DNA of 64,000 bases. It comes from Gambelia wislizenii (taxonomy: Eukaryota > Chordata > Lepidosauria > Squamata > Crotaphytidae). The first letter of the stretch is position 1, and each line of letters begins with the position of its first letter. Below are positions 22,808 to 33,935 of this stretch, in pieces. A model generated the notes under the pieces. It was not told the DNA's origin. It saw only the letters and a list, made by a program, of their open reading frames with translations, and searched no databases. Location: positions 81,809,001 through 81,873,000 of the forward strand of contig JAUMIR010000004.1 in assembly GCA_030847615.1 (NCBI GenBank). The letters are read 5' to 3'. Position numbers and translations under genes: made by a program.

Positions 22808-23159
22808 CCCCCGTCAGACAAGGTACATGGGGTCTGTCTGGCTCTGGATTGAGTTTCTCCAGAGTGCTGGGTGGTGGTGGTGGTGTGTGCTTTCCAGCCA
22901 AAAAGATGGTATGTAGTTTACCTCTCCTGGCATTCTAACACCTCACGTGGCCTATTGTGAGGCCATCTTGGAAGGTAGAAGTCTTGCTGGTGTTTAGAGT
23001 GCTCTTTGTTGCAGGAGACCTGTCTCTTGGGACACTTGACCTCTAAAGGATTTTGGTTTTGTTCTTTCTTGGTGTTTTTTTTTAATGTAAAATGGTGATG
23101 GCTTTAAGGAGAGAGTTGTGTCTGTGGTCCCAATTAATGCTACATACAATCATCCATAG
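22808..23159. other. No feature recognised
   Basis: Contains a short GGT tract near 22871. No coding sequence or element ends. Confidence 0.4.
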
Positions 23160-23545
23160 CAGTGGTTCTTAACCAGTAGTCTGGGGAGCCCAGGAGTCCA
23201 TGATGTCCTCACAGGGGGTCTGTGAAGGCTTGAAGGCTGCTTGGCCCACCTCCTCCCTGCAGTAGAGTGGCCACATGACAGGAGCCAAGGCAAAGTCTGG
23301 TTGGCTTGGCCTGCACATTGCCATTCAATCTGCTCTAGCCACAAACTTGCAGGAAGAAGCTGGAGAAAAGTCTTCCCTCCACTGCCTCTGAGGGAAGGTT
23401 TAATGGATGGTGCAACTGTGTTGTTGTTGCTGTTGTTAGGTGTTGTTGCTGTTAGTGTTTTAAATTCTGAGTTAAGGCATGGGGTCCCATGGCAACAAAA
23501 GATGTTTAAAGGGGTCCCTGGTAAAGAAAAGGTTAAGAGCCGCTG
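23160..23545. mobile_element. Non-autonomous hAT transposon, 386 bp
   Basis: Terminal inverted repeats CAGTGGTTCTTAACC and GGTTAAGAGCCGCTG. Flanks are ATCCATAG (23152-23159) and ATCCATGG (23546-23553), an 8-bp duplication with 7 matches. Both TIR start and duplication length are diagnostic of the hAT superfamily. It contains 'gttgttgttgctgttgtt' repeats and ORFs on both strands that show no transposase motif. Confidence 0.85.
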
Positions 23546-23553
23546 ATCCATGG

Positions 23554-26394
23554 TAATCCGACCCATGTAGCACTACTTTCATCAGGCAGGAGCCTAGGAA
23601 GTTGCCAAAGGGTAGAGGAAGGCAGGCACTTCAAGTGGCAGGTGATATCAAGAGGCCCACAGTGGTGGTAAAATGTTGGAGGACAGAGCTGTGTGTGCCA
23701 GACAGCCTGTCCCATGCCCCCAAACTAGTTTGTGGCCCTCAGATTTGGTGGAGGACACTGGCTGATCACAGCAGTGTTGAAATAAGAATCAACCAGCAAT
23801 CCAGTTGAGTATGTCCCTGGAACAGGATGGGTGGGAGTGGGCACCATCTGGTGTTTTACTTCAGGCAGCACAGTGTCTTAAGATGGCCTGGAGCCTCCTT
23901 CTATCACATCAGATCACTAGTCTATCTAGCATATAATGGCCTACAGCAGGAGTGGGGAAAGTACAATCCATGGGCTAGCTATAGCCTTCCACCAATCACC
24001 TTTTGGTGGCCTCCCAGAATCACGGCAACTCCCCCACACAAATTATGTGAGGGAAATGCCTCCCCCAAAGTTCAGTTGCTTTATTTGCCTGTAATGGATG
24101 TGGTAGATGGGGGAATGACATCTCAATCACACACAAAAACAGCATGATCGTGTATATTCCATGGGTGCAAAGTCAAAAGAACATGGCCTGTCTGGACAGA
24201 CTTTGGATCAGTGACTGTTTCTATATAAGATCATGGCTTTAATAGAAACTAGACTGGACTTTAATGATACTGTGTGTGGCTTATTTCTTCAAATTCTAAC
24301 ACAAGAAAGAGTTGTATATACAAGGTACTTGTATTCTGGGGTGGACAGCTTTGGAAGGTCTGCAGGCTACACCCAGCCCATTTCCCACTTCCCAGACCCT
24401 CATTGGCTGCATCTGCCCATTTTTATGAATCTAGAATTGATGTCCCAGTTTTGTAAAACATGTTATTAGTAGCCTGAGCAAGGTGTGGATAGAGCAGGGA
24501 GAGGAGTGGTGAATCATACCAAAATATAAAATATTACCTTCTGGTTGCCTCTGGATATGTGAGTCTCCCTTTTGGGCTGTTTTGTGCAAACTCAAGGTGT
24601 GCAAAAAATTCCTGGCATCTTACACAATTGTGCATGCTACACAATTCCTGTCCCTTCATGTTCTATGGAAGTAATACCAGTACTAACTCTTAGAAACCAT
24701 TGCTTTTTAGTGTACGCAACAACAGGGAATATTCTAGTCTTCACAAATGAGACAAAGGTTCAGAATTGATAGTGGGGGGGGGCGGTTGGACGTGTGCACA
24801 TATGTGTTTATCAAGTTTCGTGGTATTCAGAAGTTTGGTTTTGACACTAGAGATTCTTCCGATCCCACACTCCTTCTTTATATGTTGTCTAGGGAATTCT
24901 GGTAACTGTAGTCCAAAAAAGTAACATTTTCGAGCTATGGTGTGTTTCCCTCTATACTTTTTACTGATGCCACCCTTCCCTCAGCCTGAGTTTAAACAGC
25001 TCTGATTCTTTGGACCTTTCCAAGTGAAGGTCTCTTTTGCATGCAGCTGTCACTGTTGTCTCTTATCCTAGCACTGGGCAAGTTAAGTAGTAACCCTGAC
25101 CCACCCTGGTATGGAAAGAATCAGCCTTGTTGTGGAGTGGGACCTTTGTCTCAGGCCGCTCAGAATTTCATGATACCCACAGCAACTCGGTTCCTGTGTC
25201 AAATGATATCTGGTTATGCACATGTGACAGGACATAAGCTGGGCTTGATGTTCTGATAAAGCATAGGTGAAAAAGTTCCCCTTCAGATGTTGTTAGACTA
25301 CAGCTCCCAGAATTCCTCTCAACTGGCTATATTGGCTACGGCTACGGCTGATAAGAGTGACTGGCCAGGAATGTCTGAGGAGCTGCATTTTGTCCACTTG
25401 ACTGGCAGTAAAGTGATAAGTGGGAGAGTCTACCATGACTGTTGGTTGTCAAGGATAGATCACTGTCTTTCAGTGGCAGTCAGTGGCTTTTGTGTCAGGG
25501 ATGCAATGGTTCTACTCTGGGTTTTACTCCAGACTTTGAAGGAACTGTCTGTGGTGCTGAACTTTTCTCATAAAATAGGTTTAGCTCCTTGGATAACTCC
25601 TTTAAAATTTGAAATAAAACCTAGAGTAGATTCACTGCATCCCTGGTATGGATGCCACTAGCCACCACTGACTTGTCTGTCAAGTTTGCTCTGCATGTTG
25701 CTGTCAGCTTCCACATGCATGCTGTGAAGTTGATTATGATTAACTTCCCCTGGAGAGTAATGGATCTAGATGGTTTCCAAGTGTCTCTGGAGGACTTTCT
25801 CACTGACGTCGTCAATGGTCCTGCTGAGCCTTCCTTAACCTAGTGCCTCCCAGATGTGTCAGAGTACACAACTTCTATCATCCTCAGCTAAATAGTATCC
25901 AGAATACCCGAAGGCAAGGAATTGACAAAGTCAACAAGTAGTACTCAACTAGCAGAAGAAACAATATAGAGCAAGCCATGGACTACTCCATAGCAGTGAT
26001 GATGGAGAAGAGAGCTTCAGTCCTGAGCTCTCTGTCTACTTATTGTTGCCCCGTAGGGCTTTTGTGAGGGCTCATATGCCTGGGGCAAATAGGTCCAGAG
26101 AACCAACTGTTAGAAGCCTACTGTGATCAGTTTGCATTATATTTTGCAGATAAAATTGTGTTTATCTGCAATTGCTTTATCTACTCTAACTTAGACTCCA
26201 TAATTTTGCCAGGGCCAGAGAGTAGTTCCAGCTACAACTCCTCAAGTATTGGCCACATTGGCTGGGAATGGTAGGAATTTTAATCCAACCAGTTCTGCAG
26301 ATTGAAGAATTGGAAAGGTTGGGGTGGTGGTTCAAGTGCTAGTATATCTTTATTCCCCACAAGGGAATGCATGGCTAGGGTGAACATCATTTGT
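23554..26394. other. No gene recognised; scattered palindromic relics
   Basis: Worn hAT-like arms appear at about 25265-25330 ('gttagactacagctcccag') and 26220-26300. ORFs of up to 124 codons occur but show no domain, and their frames do not connect through credible splice sites. Confidence 0.4.
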
Positions 26395-26580
26395 GTAAAA
26401 TAAAATCCAAAATCCACCAAAAAAAGTGATACCTTTATAGGCCAACCAAAATGCAAAACACATGATGCAAGCTTTCAAAACTCTACTGGCTTCTTCGTTG
26501 GCAAAAGATGTTAAAAAATAAAGAAAGAAAAATGATGATTTGGATTTTGTTTTGCTGCATGGCCAACACAACTACCCCAA
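26395..26580 (-). repeat. Dispersed repeat fragment of uncertain class
   Basis: The phrases 'gtgatacctttataggccaa', 'gatgcaagctttcaaaactc' and 'ggcttcttcgttggcaaaag' belong to a repeat I recall from many vertebrate genomes, often with an open minus-strand frame. I cannot place its class (LINE- or Penelope-related are possibilities). Only a fragment is present. Confidence 0.35.
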
Positions 26581-27067
26581 ACATGTTTCCGTCATTTGTC
26601 TAAATCAGTGATGTCTTTACAATCTGTCTCATTAAACCATAGGGTCTGGAACAAGTGAAGAACCTAATGACTGCAACATACAACAATTTGTGAAATTATG
26701 CAAGCGTCATTGACGTATATAATTAAATCTGAATGCAGAATCTGGTTTCCCCTTGTGTTTTTGTGCAGGCATCAAAGTGTGTATGGGAAAGGTTGCTGGG
26801 AGCTAGAACACAGAATGTATCGTTAGGAACAAAGGCTGTGGAATTTATCAGGAGACATTCAAGGATGTGATAAGAAGTCCCGGCAACATTTGGATAACAA
26901 AGTTTAATTGCAACTCCCACCTACCTAGAGTCATTTGTATTTGTTATCTTTTTTAACATTTGGAATGTTACCACTAGAATAACCAGAGCAGTAGTACAGA
27001 AACAAGGACATGTTATCAGTTTTGTAACAACTGCTACTTCCCTTTAGTCCACTTGGTTCAAAACTAA

Positions 27068-27398
27068 GGAGATTTTCAGACACGGAAAAATCGTCCCTTG
27101 CCGCGCGAGCAGCCTCCCGAAACTGCTGCGCGGCAAGGGTCTTTTTCGGATGACGCTGTGCCTCTTGCGAAGCCGTCCGTGTCACTTCCGTGAAGCTTGG
27201 GACGGCTCCGCGCCATATTTCAAGCACGGGCAGCCTCCGTGATTGAAATATGACGCGGAGCCGTCCCAAGCTTCACGGAAGTGACACGGACGGCTTCGCA
27301 AGAGGCACAGCGTCGTCCGAAAAAGACCCTTGCCGCGCAGCAGTTTCGGGAGGCTGCTCGCACGGCAAGGGACGATTTTTCCGTGTCTGAAAATCTCC
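27068..27398. mobile_element. 331-bp near-perfect palindrome, family B-type MITE
   Basis: Termini GGAGATTTTCAGAC and GTCTGAAAATCTCC, flanked by TAA at 27065-27067 and 27399-27401. The two arms, each about 160 bp, are reverse complements with only a few mismatches seen by eye, and the loop near 27232 is under 10 nt. Each arm itself contains a smaller hairpin, CCCTTGCCGCGC…GCGCGGCAAGGG. It is far more GC- and CpG-rich than its flanks. No coding capacity. Confidence 0.85.
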
Positions 27399-27401
27399 TA
27401 A

Positions 27402-28380
27402 GTCAATTTACAGGAGTGTAAAATGAAAATTCTTCATTAGGAACACAGGGCCTTATGATGACACAAATTACCCATACTGATTCACTTCAGGCAACAGCAC
27501 ATAAAGTACTCTTTACATTGTCACCAGTAAATATTTGGGATAGGGGAAGCTGGAACAAACTCGTCACTCAAGTTTCCTTCTGAAAGCTTGCGCCACACAG
27601 CTAAAACATCTCTTATTATAAATGCAGCCCACTCATTGGGGAAATGAAATACCGCGAGTCCTTCTGACTCCTTTAAAATAAGTCTTCAAGGGGGAGAGAA
27701 TGCAGGCTTAGGCAGCTGTAAGTCGTTTTAGTTTATTCCGTTAATCCCTTCTACGTTAGAACATCCTGTCCCTGGTTTTGGGGGTTGTTTGTTTTTTTTA
27801 CTGACAGGGGTGTAATGTAACTGCTAGCAATGGGGCTACACCATGATTAAGACTGCTAAGATCAGATCCCTTAATGCAAGGAAGGTAATTGAGAATTGTT
27901 TCGACCTATCTATTGTAGCACTTAAATTGTCATCTGGAGCAGCTGCTGCACCCAGTGCTTACAACTGGTACAGAATGTGCTAAGAGTAGGCAGGCTATTG
28001 TGTAATTCGGAGGCCCCAGCTAGCTGTAAACACAGCCTATACCCACTGATGTGTGTAGGCCTAGGCTCCATTTAGCAGCGGAGGGCAGCACTGTTCCTGC
28101 CACCACTGCTGCTCAGTTCAGTCTGCCTAAGCCACTCCCCACCGTAAACTTCCAAAACATAAAGGATTCTTGCGCAAACTAGAACATACTCTCTCTTCCT
28201 CCCCCCCCTCCTCCTTTGGGTTAAAACTTGGCACACTGAGATACCAGCCTCAGAACAAATATTTTTAGAAAAATGTACAAGGAGAGAAAAAAACAACATT
28301 GGTGTGCCTGAATGAGGCAATAGTTTATCCAGAGTATGCAAGAGGCATCTACTCAGTCTCAGTTTATATATGTATACCAA
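27402..28380. other. No gene recognised; possible conserved stretch at 27.72-28.0 kb
   Basis: A repeat-free segment at about 27720-28000 ('gaattgtttcgacctatc', 'gcacttaaattgtcatctgg') has the texture of conserved noncoding sequence. There is no other support. Confidence 0.25.
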
Positions 28381-28386
28381 ACACAC

Positions 28387-28432
<46 letters not shown>

Positions 28433-28443
28433 ATACTGAGTAA

Positions 28444-28477
<34 letters not shown>

Positions 28478-28530
28478 AATATATTCTCTCTGTGTGTGTG
28501 TGTTTAATATATACACACACATGCACACAT
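28381..28530. repeat. Opposed (CA)n and (TG)n microsatellites
   Basis: (CA/TACA)n at 28381-28430, a 14-nt spacer, then (TG)n at 28445-28474, followed by a shorter TG (28491-28502) and CA (about 28510-28530). The first two tracts are mutually complementary and could fold into a hairpin of some 30 bp. 'tttaatatat' occurs after both TG tracts, suggesting a local duplication. Confidence 0.9.
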
Positions 28531-28821
28531 GGTTTGGAAACTGAAGTTCAGAAAAATCATTAGACACTCTTCTGTGGGATGGACTCTGTTGATCCATTTA
28601 TGAAGGCCTGTTATATTTTAAATGTCCAGGCATGGATAGATACATGAGCCACCTGCAACTGTGGCCTTTTGAAATAATTGATGTTTTCAGCTCAGCACGA
28701 GGTACCTGCTTTATAAGTGAATGTGGTTCATGCCCTCTCGCTGTACTAATACAACGGTCACTCTAAAGCCTCATGGGGCCCTTGGCCACTTCTTTAGTGG
28801 CCCTCAGCCTAACATGAAAAG

Positions 28822-29108
28822 TAAGGTTGCCAGGTCAGGACTATCCCGGGCCTTGAGATTTCATGGCCAGAACCTGGGACCTAGGGATGGCCCTTTGTGG
28901 TATCACAGGGAACAAGCCCTGGTGATATTGTAAGGGTGATGTCATTAACCATAATGCCTAAAGTGTCTGCCACCATTGCACAGAATGTGCAATTCAAATT
29001 AACAAACATCAAGTCCAACAAATGAGGAAAATGTATATATAACACACGTTTCAAGGCAGGACTCTCACTCTGAGATTTCTTTTCCTTACTCTGCAGATGG
29101 CAACCCTA
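28822..29108. mobile_element. Non-autonomous hAT-like transposon with perfect 8-bp duplication
   Basis: Inverted termini TAAGGTTGCCA and TGGCAACCCTA. The octamer ATGAAAAG occurs at 28814-28821 and 29109-29116 with no mismatch. 287 bp, no coding potential. The 8-bp duplication and TA(A/G)GGTTGCCA ends fit hAT. Confidence 0.85.
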
Positions 29109-29240
29109 ATGAAAAGCCATATGAAATTGATTGGTTCTGGCCTCTAAAGAGCAACCTGTCCCTTCCCAAGCCAACAGTTAATTAGGGAGAAAAGGAGAGA
29201 GAGAAAGAAGTAATATACATAGAAAGAAGGGGTGGGTTCA

Positions 29241-29465
29241 CAGTGGGCCCTTTGTATCTGCTGGGGTTTGGTTCCAGGACATTTCCCCCCCCCCCCATGG
29301 ATACCAAAATCCATGGATGCTCAAGTCCCATTATATACAATGGCATAGTAAAATGGTGTCCCTTATATAAAATGGAAAATCAAGGTTTGCTTCTTGGAAT
29401 TATTATTTTTTTTTAAAAAAATCAAGCCATGGATGATTGAATTTGTGGATATGGAAGGCTGACTG
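29241..29465 (+). mobile_element. Tigger-like (Tc1/mariner) MITE, copy 1
   Basis: Left CAGTGGGCCCTTTGTATC and right GATATGGAAGGCTGACTG are inverted repeats with the CAG start typical of Tigger/MER2-type elements. The body 'ccatggatgctcaagtccca' and 'aaatggtgtcccttatataa' is shared with the inverted copy at 40.9 kb. TA follows the right end; the left TA is mutated. Confidence 0.7.
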
Positions 29466-30119
29466 TATTTATTTTTGGCTCTGGTTGCTGGCTTAAGCCC
29501 TGTCCACTGCCACCATGTAAGCCATGACAGATTACCCATAATAGAATTTATTGACATAGAAATAGGTCCCCCACCCCTGAATTAGTATGTACAGTATATT
29601 TTATACAATAGGTATACTTTGATATAATAATACAGTACATATTGTTGTTTCACTTTGCTTAGTAGATGCAGTTATACCATCAACCCTGGAATGGCAATAG
29701 GAGTGCTGATCTTATAAATGGAGAGTGACCAAGAGCCTAAACCTATATGAAAGTATAAATGTTGTCCTGAGAGCTTGCAAACTTACTTTGATACAGTAGG
29801 TTGTTTCATCTGCTTATAGACTTACTTCCCAGGTCTTCAAAGCAGTTGACAAAGGAATCAGATCCAAAACCAGCAATGAAATAATATTGCTTCAAAGCAT
29901 GCCAAATAAAAGCACAGGAAACAGTCAAGCATCTCAGATTTAAAAAATATATACTGGGGTTTATGATTTAAAATCCTAGTAGATTTTAAATAGCATTTAC
30001 TTTTTACAAAATTGCAATATGGTGTCCATATGAATCCTGAGGAAGAGGGAATACCACAGTTGGGTTCCACCACTCAAAAAAGCTATCCTGAGTCACGGCC
30101 AGGCATACCTATTTAGTCA
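29466..30119. other. No gene recognised
   Basis: AT-rich sequence with no defined element ends and no coding signal. Confidence 0.4.
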
Positions 30120-32787
30120 TCTATCATTAAATGGCCACAGAAGGCATGGGAGAAAACACTACTCAAGATACTGTGGCCCTAAACACAGTAGGGAAACCAT
30201 GACAAACATGGGCCTATCCCAATTGGTCATTGGGCCCACACATTGTGCGGGTCATACTCTCGATGTGGTCTTCAGTACGGAACAGGAATATCTGTGGGCG
30301 GCAGTTATTAAAACCACCGCATTGTCATGGATGGATCATTTCCTGGTCAAGACTGAACTAAGAGTCTCTTCCTGCCCCACCGGGGGTGGTGGACCCATTA
30401 GAATGGTCCGCCCCTGAAGGCTAATGGAACCAATAGGATTCCAGAAAGCCTTGGAGGGTTTAATGGTTGGTAACGCCGGTGACCCTGTCGAAGCTTTGGT
30501 TAATACTTGGAACACCCATCTTACCAAGGTTATCAACACAATCGCTCCCAAGTGTCCTTTCCAACCCGCTTCTAACCGTAAGCCATGGTATACTTCAGAG
30601 CTTAGGAAAATGAAGCGGGTTGGACAACGACTAGAGCGCAACTGGCGGAAAACTCGACTCTTATCCGACAGGACTCGACATAGGAACTTTCTTTGGTCCT
30701 ATTGAGAGGCAATACGTGCAGGGCAGAGATCCTTCTCCTCTGCACGTATTGCGTCTGCAGAGTCCCATCCAGCAGAGCTGTTTAGGGTGGTAAGGGAGAT
30801 GACGCAGGTTATTCCTGCGCAGAACCCGTTGCTTAACCCAACGACGGCCTGCTGTGATGTGTTTAACAACTTCTTTGCTGATAAAATCTTTTGGATAAGA
30901 GCCGACTTAGATGCCAGCAATTTGACAGAAACAATTGACGAGGTGTCCAGCAACTCCGTTGATGTAAGTTTACTGGATCAATTTCAATCCGTGAGTACTG
31001 AGGACATGGATAAACTACTTGGTAGAGTGAGGAAGATGACCTGCCCTCTTGATCCTTGCCCTTCATGGCTGGCCATCCGGGGGGGGGGGTGCCTTGATGG
31101 TGTTCCTTAAGGACATCATCAATGCATCCCTCAGGGAAGGGTGTATTCCATCCTGTTTAAAGTAAGCGGCGGTTAGGCCGCTCCTGAAAAAACCTTCCCT
31201 AGACCCCCTGGACATGAACAACTATAGGCCGGTTTCTATGTTACCATTCTTGAGCAAAGTGATTGAGAGGGCAGTTGCTCTACAACTCCAGGTGGTCTTG
31301 GATGAAACTGATTATCTAAACCCATTTCAAACTGGCTTCAGGATGGGATTTGGAGTTGAGACTGCCATGGTTGCCTTGAGCGATGATCTGCGTCTAAGCA
31401 TCGACAGGGGTAATGTGTCCCTGTTGGTGCTTCTGGACCTCTCAGTGGCTTTCGATATGATAGATCATGGCATTCTCCTGGATCGCCTGAGTGGGTTAGG
31501 AATCGGAGGCACTGTGCTCCAGTGGTTCCGGTCCTTCCTCTCGGGCAGGTCCCAGAGGGTGTGGCTTGGGGAAAGCTGCTCCAGCAGAAAGGAGCTTACT
31601 TGTGGTGTTCCGCAGGGCACCATCCTGTCCCCGATGCTGTTTAACATCTATATGAAGTCGCTGGGTGAGATTATTCGGAGTTATGGGGCTGGGTGTTATC
31701 AGCACGCTGATGACACCCAGATATATTTCTCCTTGTCCCGATCATCAGCCTCGAATTCCAATGGCATCTCTCCTCTTAATGACTGTCTTAAAGCAGTAAT
31801 GGGTGGGATGAGGAAAAACAGATTGAGATTAAAGCCGGACAAAACGGAGGTGCTCACGGTAGCGGCCCCGAAACCAGGAGTTGGGTTGCAACCTCCAGTC
31901 CTGAACGGGGTCATGCTCTCCATTAAGGACTGTGTTCGCAGTCTGGGGGTGCTCCTTGATTCATCGCTTCAGATGACGAGTCAAGTGAATGTGACGGTCA
32001 GGAGTGCTTGTTATCAGCTTCGGCTGATACTCCAGCTGCGCCCTTTTCTGGAAGTAAGGGACCTTGAGACTGTGGTGCACGCACTGGTAACCTCTCGTCT
32101 AGATTTCTGCAATGCGCTTTACATGGGGCTACCCTCGTGCTTGGTCCGGAAACTTCAGTTGGTACAAAATATGGCAGCCAGAGTGGTCTCAGGAACATCT
32201 CGGAGAGACCATATAACTCCAGTATTAAAATCTCTTCACTGGCTGCCTATCAGTTTCCGGGCCCAGTATAAGGTGTTGGTTATTACCTTTAAAGCCCTAA
32301 ATGGCTTGGGTCCAACTTATCTCCGGAACCGCCTCCTCCCATACAATCCCCCCCATGCACTCCGGTCCTCTGGGAGGAATTTGCTTCAGCCACAAAAATC
32401 TAGGCTGTCTGCAACCTCCCAGAGGGCCTTTTCGGTAATTGCCCCCAATTTATGGAATGGCCTGCCGAACGAGATCCGTTAGCTGACGAGCTTGAGTAGC
32501 TTTAAAAAAGCACTAAAGACGGATCTCTTTCGGCAGGCCTTTCCTGATTAGATCCCGGCCTCAGGAGCTGCGTCTCCTGGCTTTTTAATCATGTATATAT
32601 TTGTTTTTAATGTGTTTTTAGTTAGATAGTTTTAATTTTATAGTGTTTAGTGTCTTTTTATGGGGGAGGGTGGGGTGGGAAGTGTTTTTAGTCATTATTA
32701 TAATATTTTAATTGTTGGAAGCCGCCCCGATTGTTTTTAGCAGAGGGGCAGGGTATAAATAAATTTTATTATTTTTATTATTATTAA
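30120..32787 (+). mobile_element. L2-type LINE, 5'-truncated but otherwise long
   Basis: Starts within the endonuclease domain and runs through reverse transcriptase to a 3' UTR ending 'ggggcagggtataaataaat' plus a TTATTATT tail, the usual L2 3' terminus. About 2.67 kb. The coding part is described separately. The same kind of tail on the opposite strand is seen at 63.35 kb. Confidence 0.85.
30199..32551 (+). pseudogene. L2 endonuclease/reverse-transcriptase ORF with five lesions
   Basis: The end of an APE-type endonuclease is legible (LVIGPTHCAGHTLDVVFS … WMDHFLV). The reverse transcriptase follows: NNYRPVSMLPFLSKVIERAV, NPFQTGFRMGFGVETAM, LLVLLDLSVAFDMIDHG, CGVPQGTILSPMLFNIYM, then HADDTQIYF. 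The usual YADD is HADD (codons 31703-31714); both aspartates survive. The C-terminal region has VVHALVTSRLDFCNALYMGL and RRDHITPVLKSLHWLPI. Lesions: stops at about 30415, 30703, 31162 and 32480, plus a frameshift at the G-run 31079-31089. The expected stop is at 32549-32551. Inactive. Confidence 0.85.
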
Positions 32788-33328
32788 ACCATATAGGGCT
32801 TTAAAGCTAATAGCCAATACTTTGACTTGCACTAAAAAAAGTTATCAGAACCCAACACAGTTCTTTAGTAAAATGCATATTTACATGTGATTAGTTGTGC
32901 CGGAATATGGCTGAGGAGGATGTACATTCAGATACTCACTTGAATGTCCATGGGAAGAAATGTAGGGCAACAGTTATCTGCATGGTATGCATAGCCCAAT
33001 GCATGTCTGAATGCACATCCACTTTATGGCTGTGGCTCTGAAAGAGTAAATGATACATGTTCAGACTCAACACATGCAGATCTTCTTCGTGGAAGTTCAA
33101 TGTATGACTAGGAAGGAAATGTGAGCAGCCACTAGCCACATATGTTCAAAGGCAGGCTCTTCTTTAACATTATTGCCAATGTCCCTGGAAAAGCAAATGT
33201 ACCTTTATTGAAAATAGGTCTGCAGGCTCTAGCCCGGTTTTAATGTACCTTTGGTTGGTATGAGTTTTCTGATAGACTATCAGGTTTCACTATGCCCTCC
33301 TGGTAGGCAATGTGAAGCAGCTAACTCA
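32788..33328. other. Mostly unique; short LINE-like remnant at its start
   Basis: 32788-32850 ('ccatatagggctttaaagct', 'actttgacttgcac') resembles the 3' region of an L2-like LINE on the minus strand. The rest shows nothing recognisable. Confidence 0.35.
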
Positions 33329-33932
33329 AGAGATTATCAGACAGGAATAAAAAAAGAGTTCCTGTCCCACAATCTCCTCTCCCACCCCTGTCCCAGGAAA
33401 ATAACAAAACTTTTCAGACCTACCTTTAGTAGTGTCGACAGGGCAGCCCAGGAGTGAATGGAGCTCTAACAGAGCTCTGTTCACTTCCTGGAGTGAAATC
33501 CCGCCCATTCTCACAAGAAGACACGGGCGCGGGAAATTCAAAAATAAAAAGCAAAATACAGCAAAAAAAGAAGTGATAGCAAGCACAAAAACATCCTTTA
33601 AAACTTTCAAGTAAACCAGGGAAGCTTTTTTAAAAAGTGTGTCACTTACCTTGATGTCCCAATCTCACCAGGAAGTGTTCTGGCAGGGACCTCCCATTGA
33701 CAAGGGGAACTCGCCAGCAAAATGGGGCACCTTTCCAGTCACAGGAAAATCTGTGACTGGAATGAAATGGGGGATGTATTGATGGCTTCTCCCATCAATA
33801 AAAATCAGCGCTGGTGGAACAGCAGCAGAATGGGTGCGTTACAATGGGGGAACAATGTCATCTGAAAAGAGAGAACTTTAGCAATCCCCTGACATTCATG
33901 TAACACCAGTTTTAACGTGTCTGATAATCTCC
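33329..33932 (+). mobile_element. Family B non-autonomous DNA transposon, best-preserved 600-bp copy
   Basis: Ends (A)GAGATTATCAGAC and GTCTGATAATCTCC; TCA flanks both sides (33326-33328, 33933-33935). It aligns with the 10.9-kb copy through 'gcagcccaggagtgaatgga', 'aagtgtgtcacttacct' and 'gttctggcagggacctccca'. On the minus strand it carries a donor-like AAG|GTAAGTG (33643-33651) and, about 200 bp upstream on that strand, an acceptor-like pyrimidine tract with TTTTCAG (about 33855-33868). Together these outline a possible 200-bp exon. No long ORF. Confidence 0.8.
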
Positions 33933-33935
33933 TCA

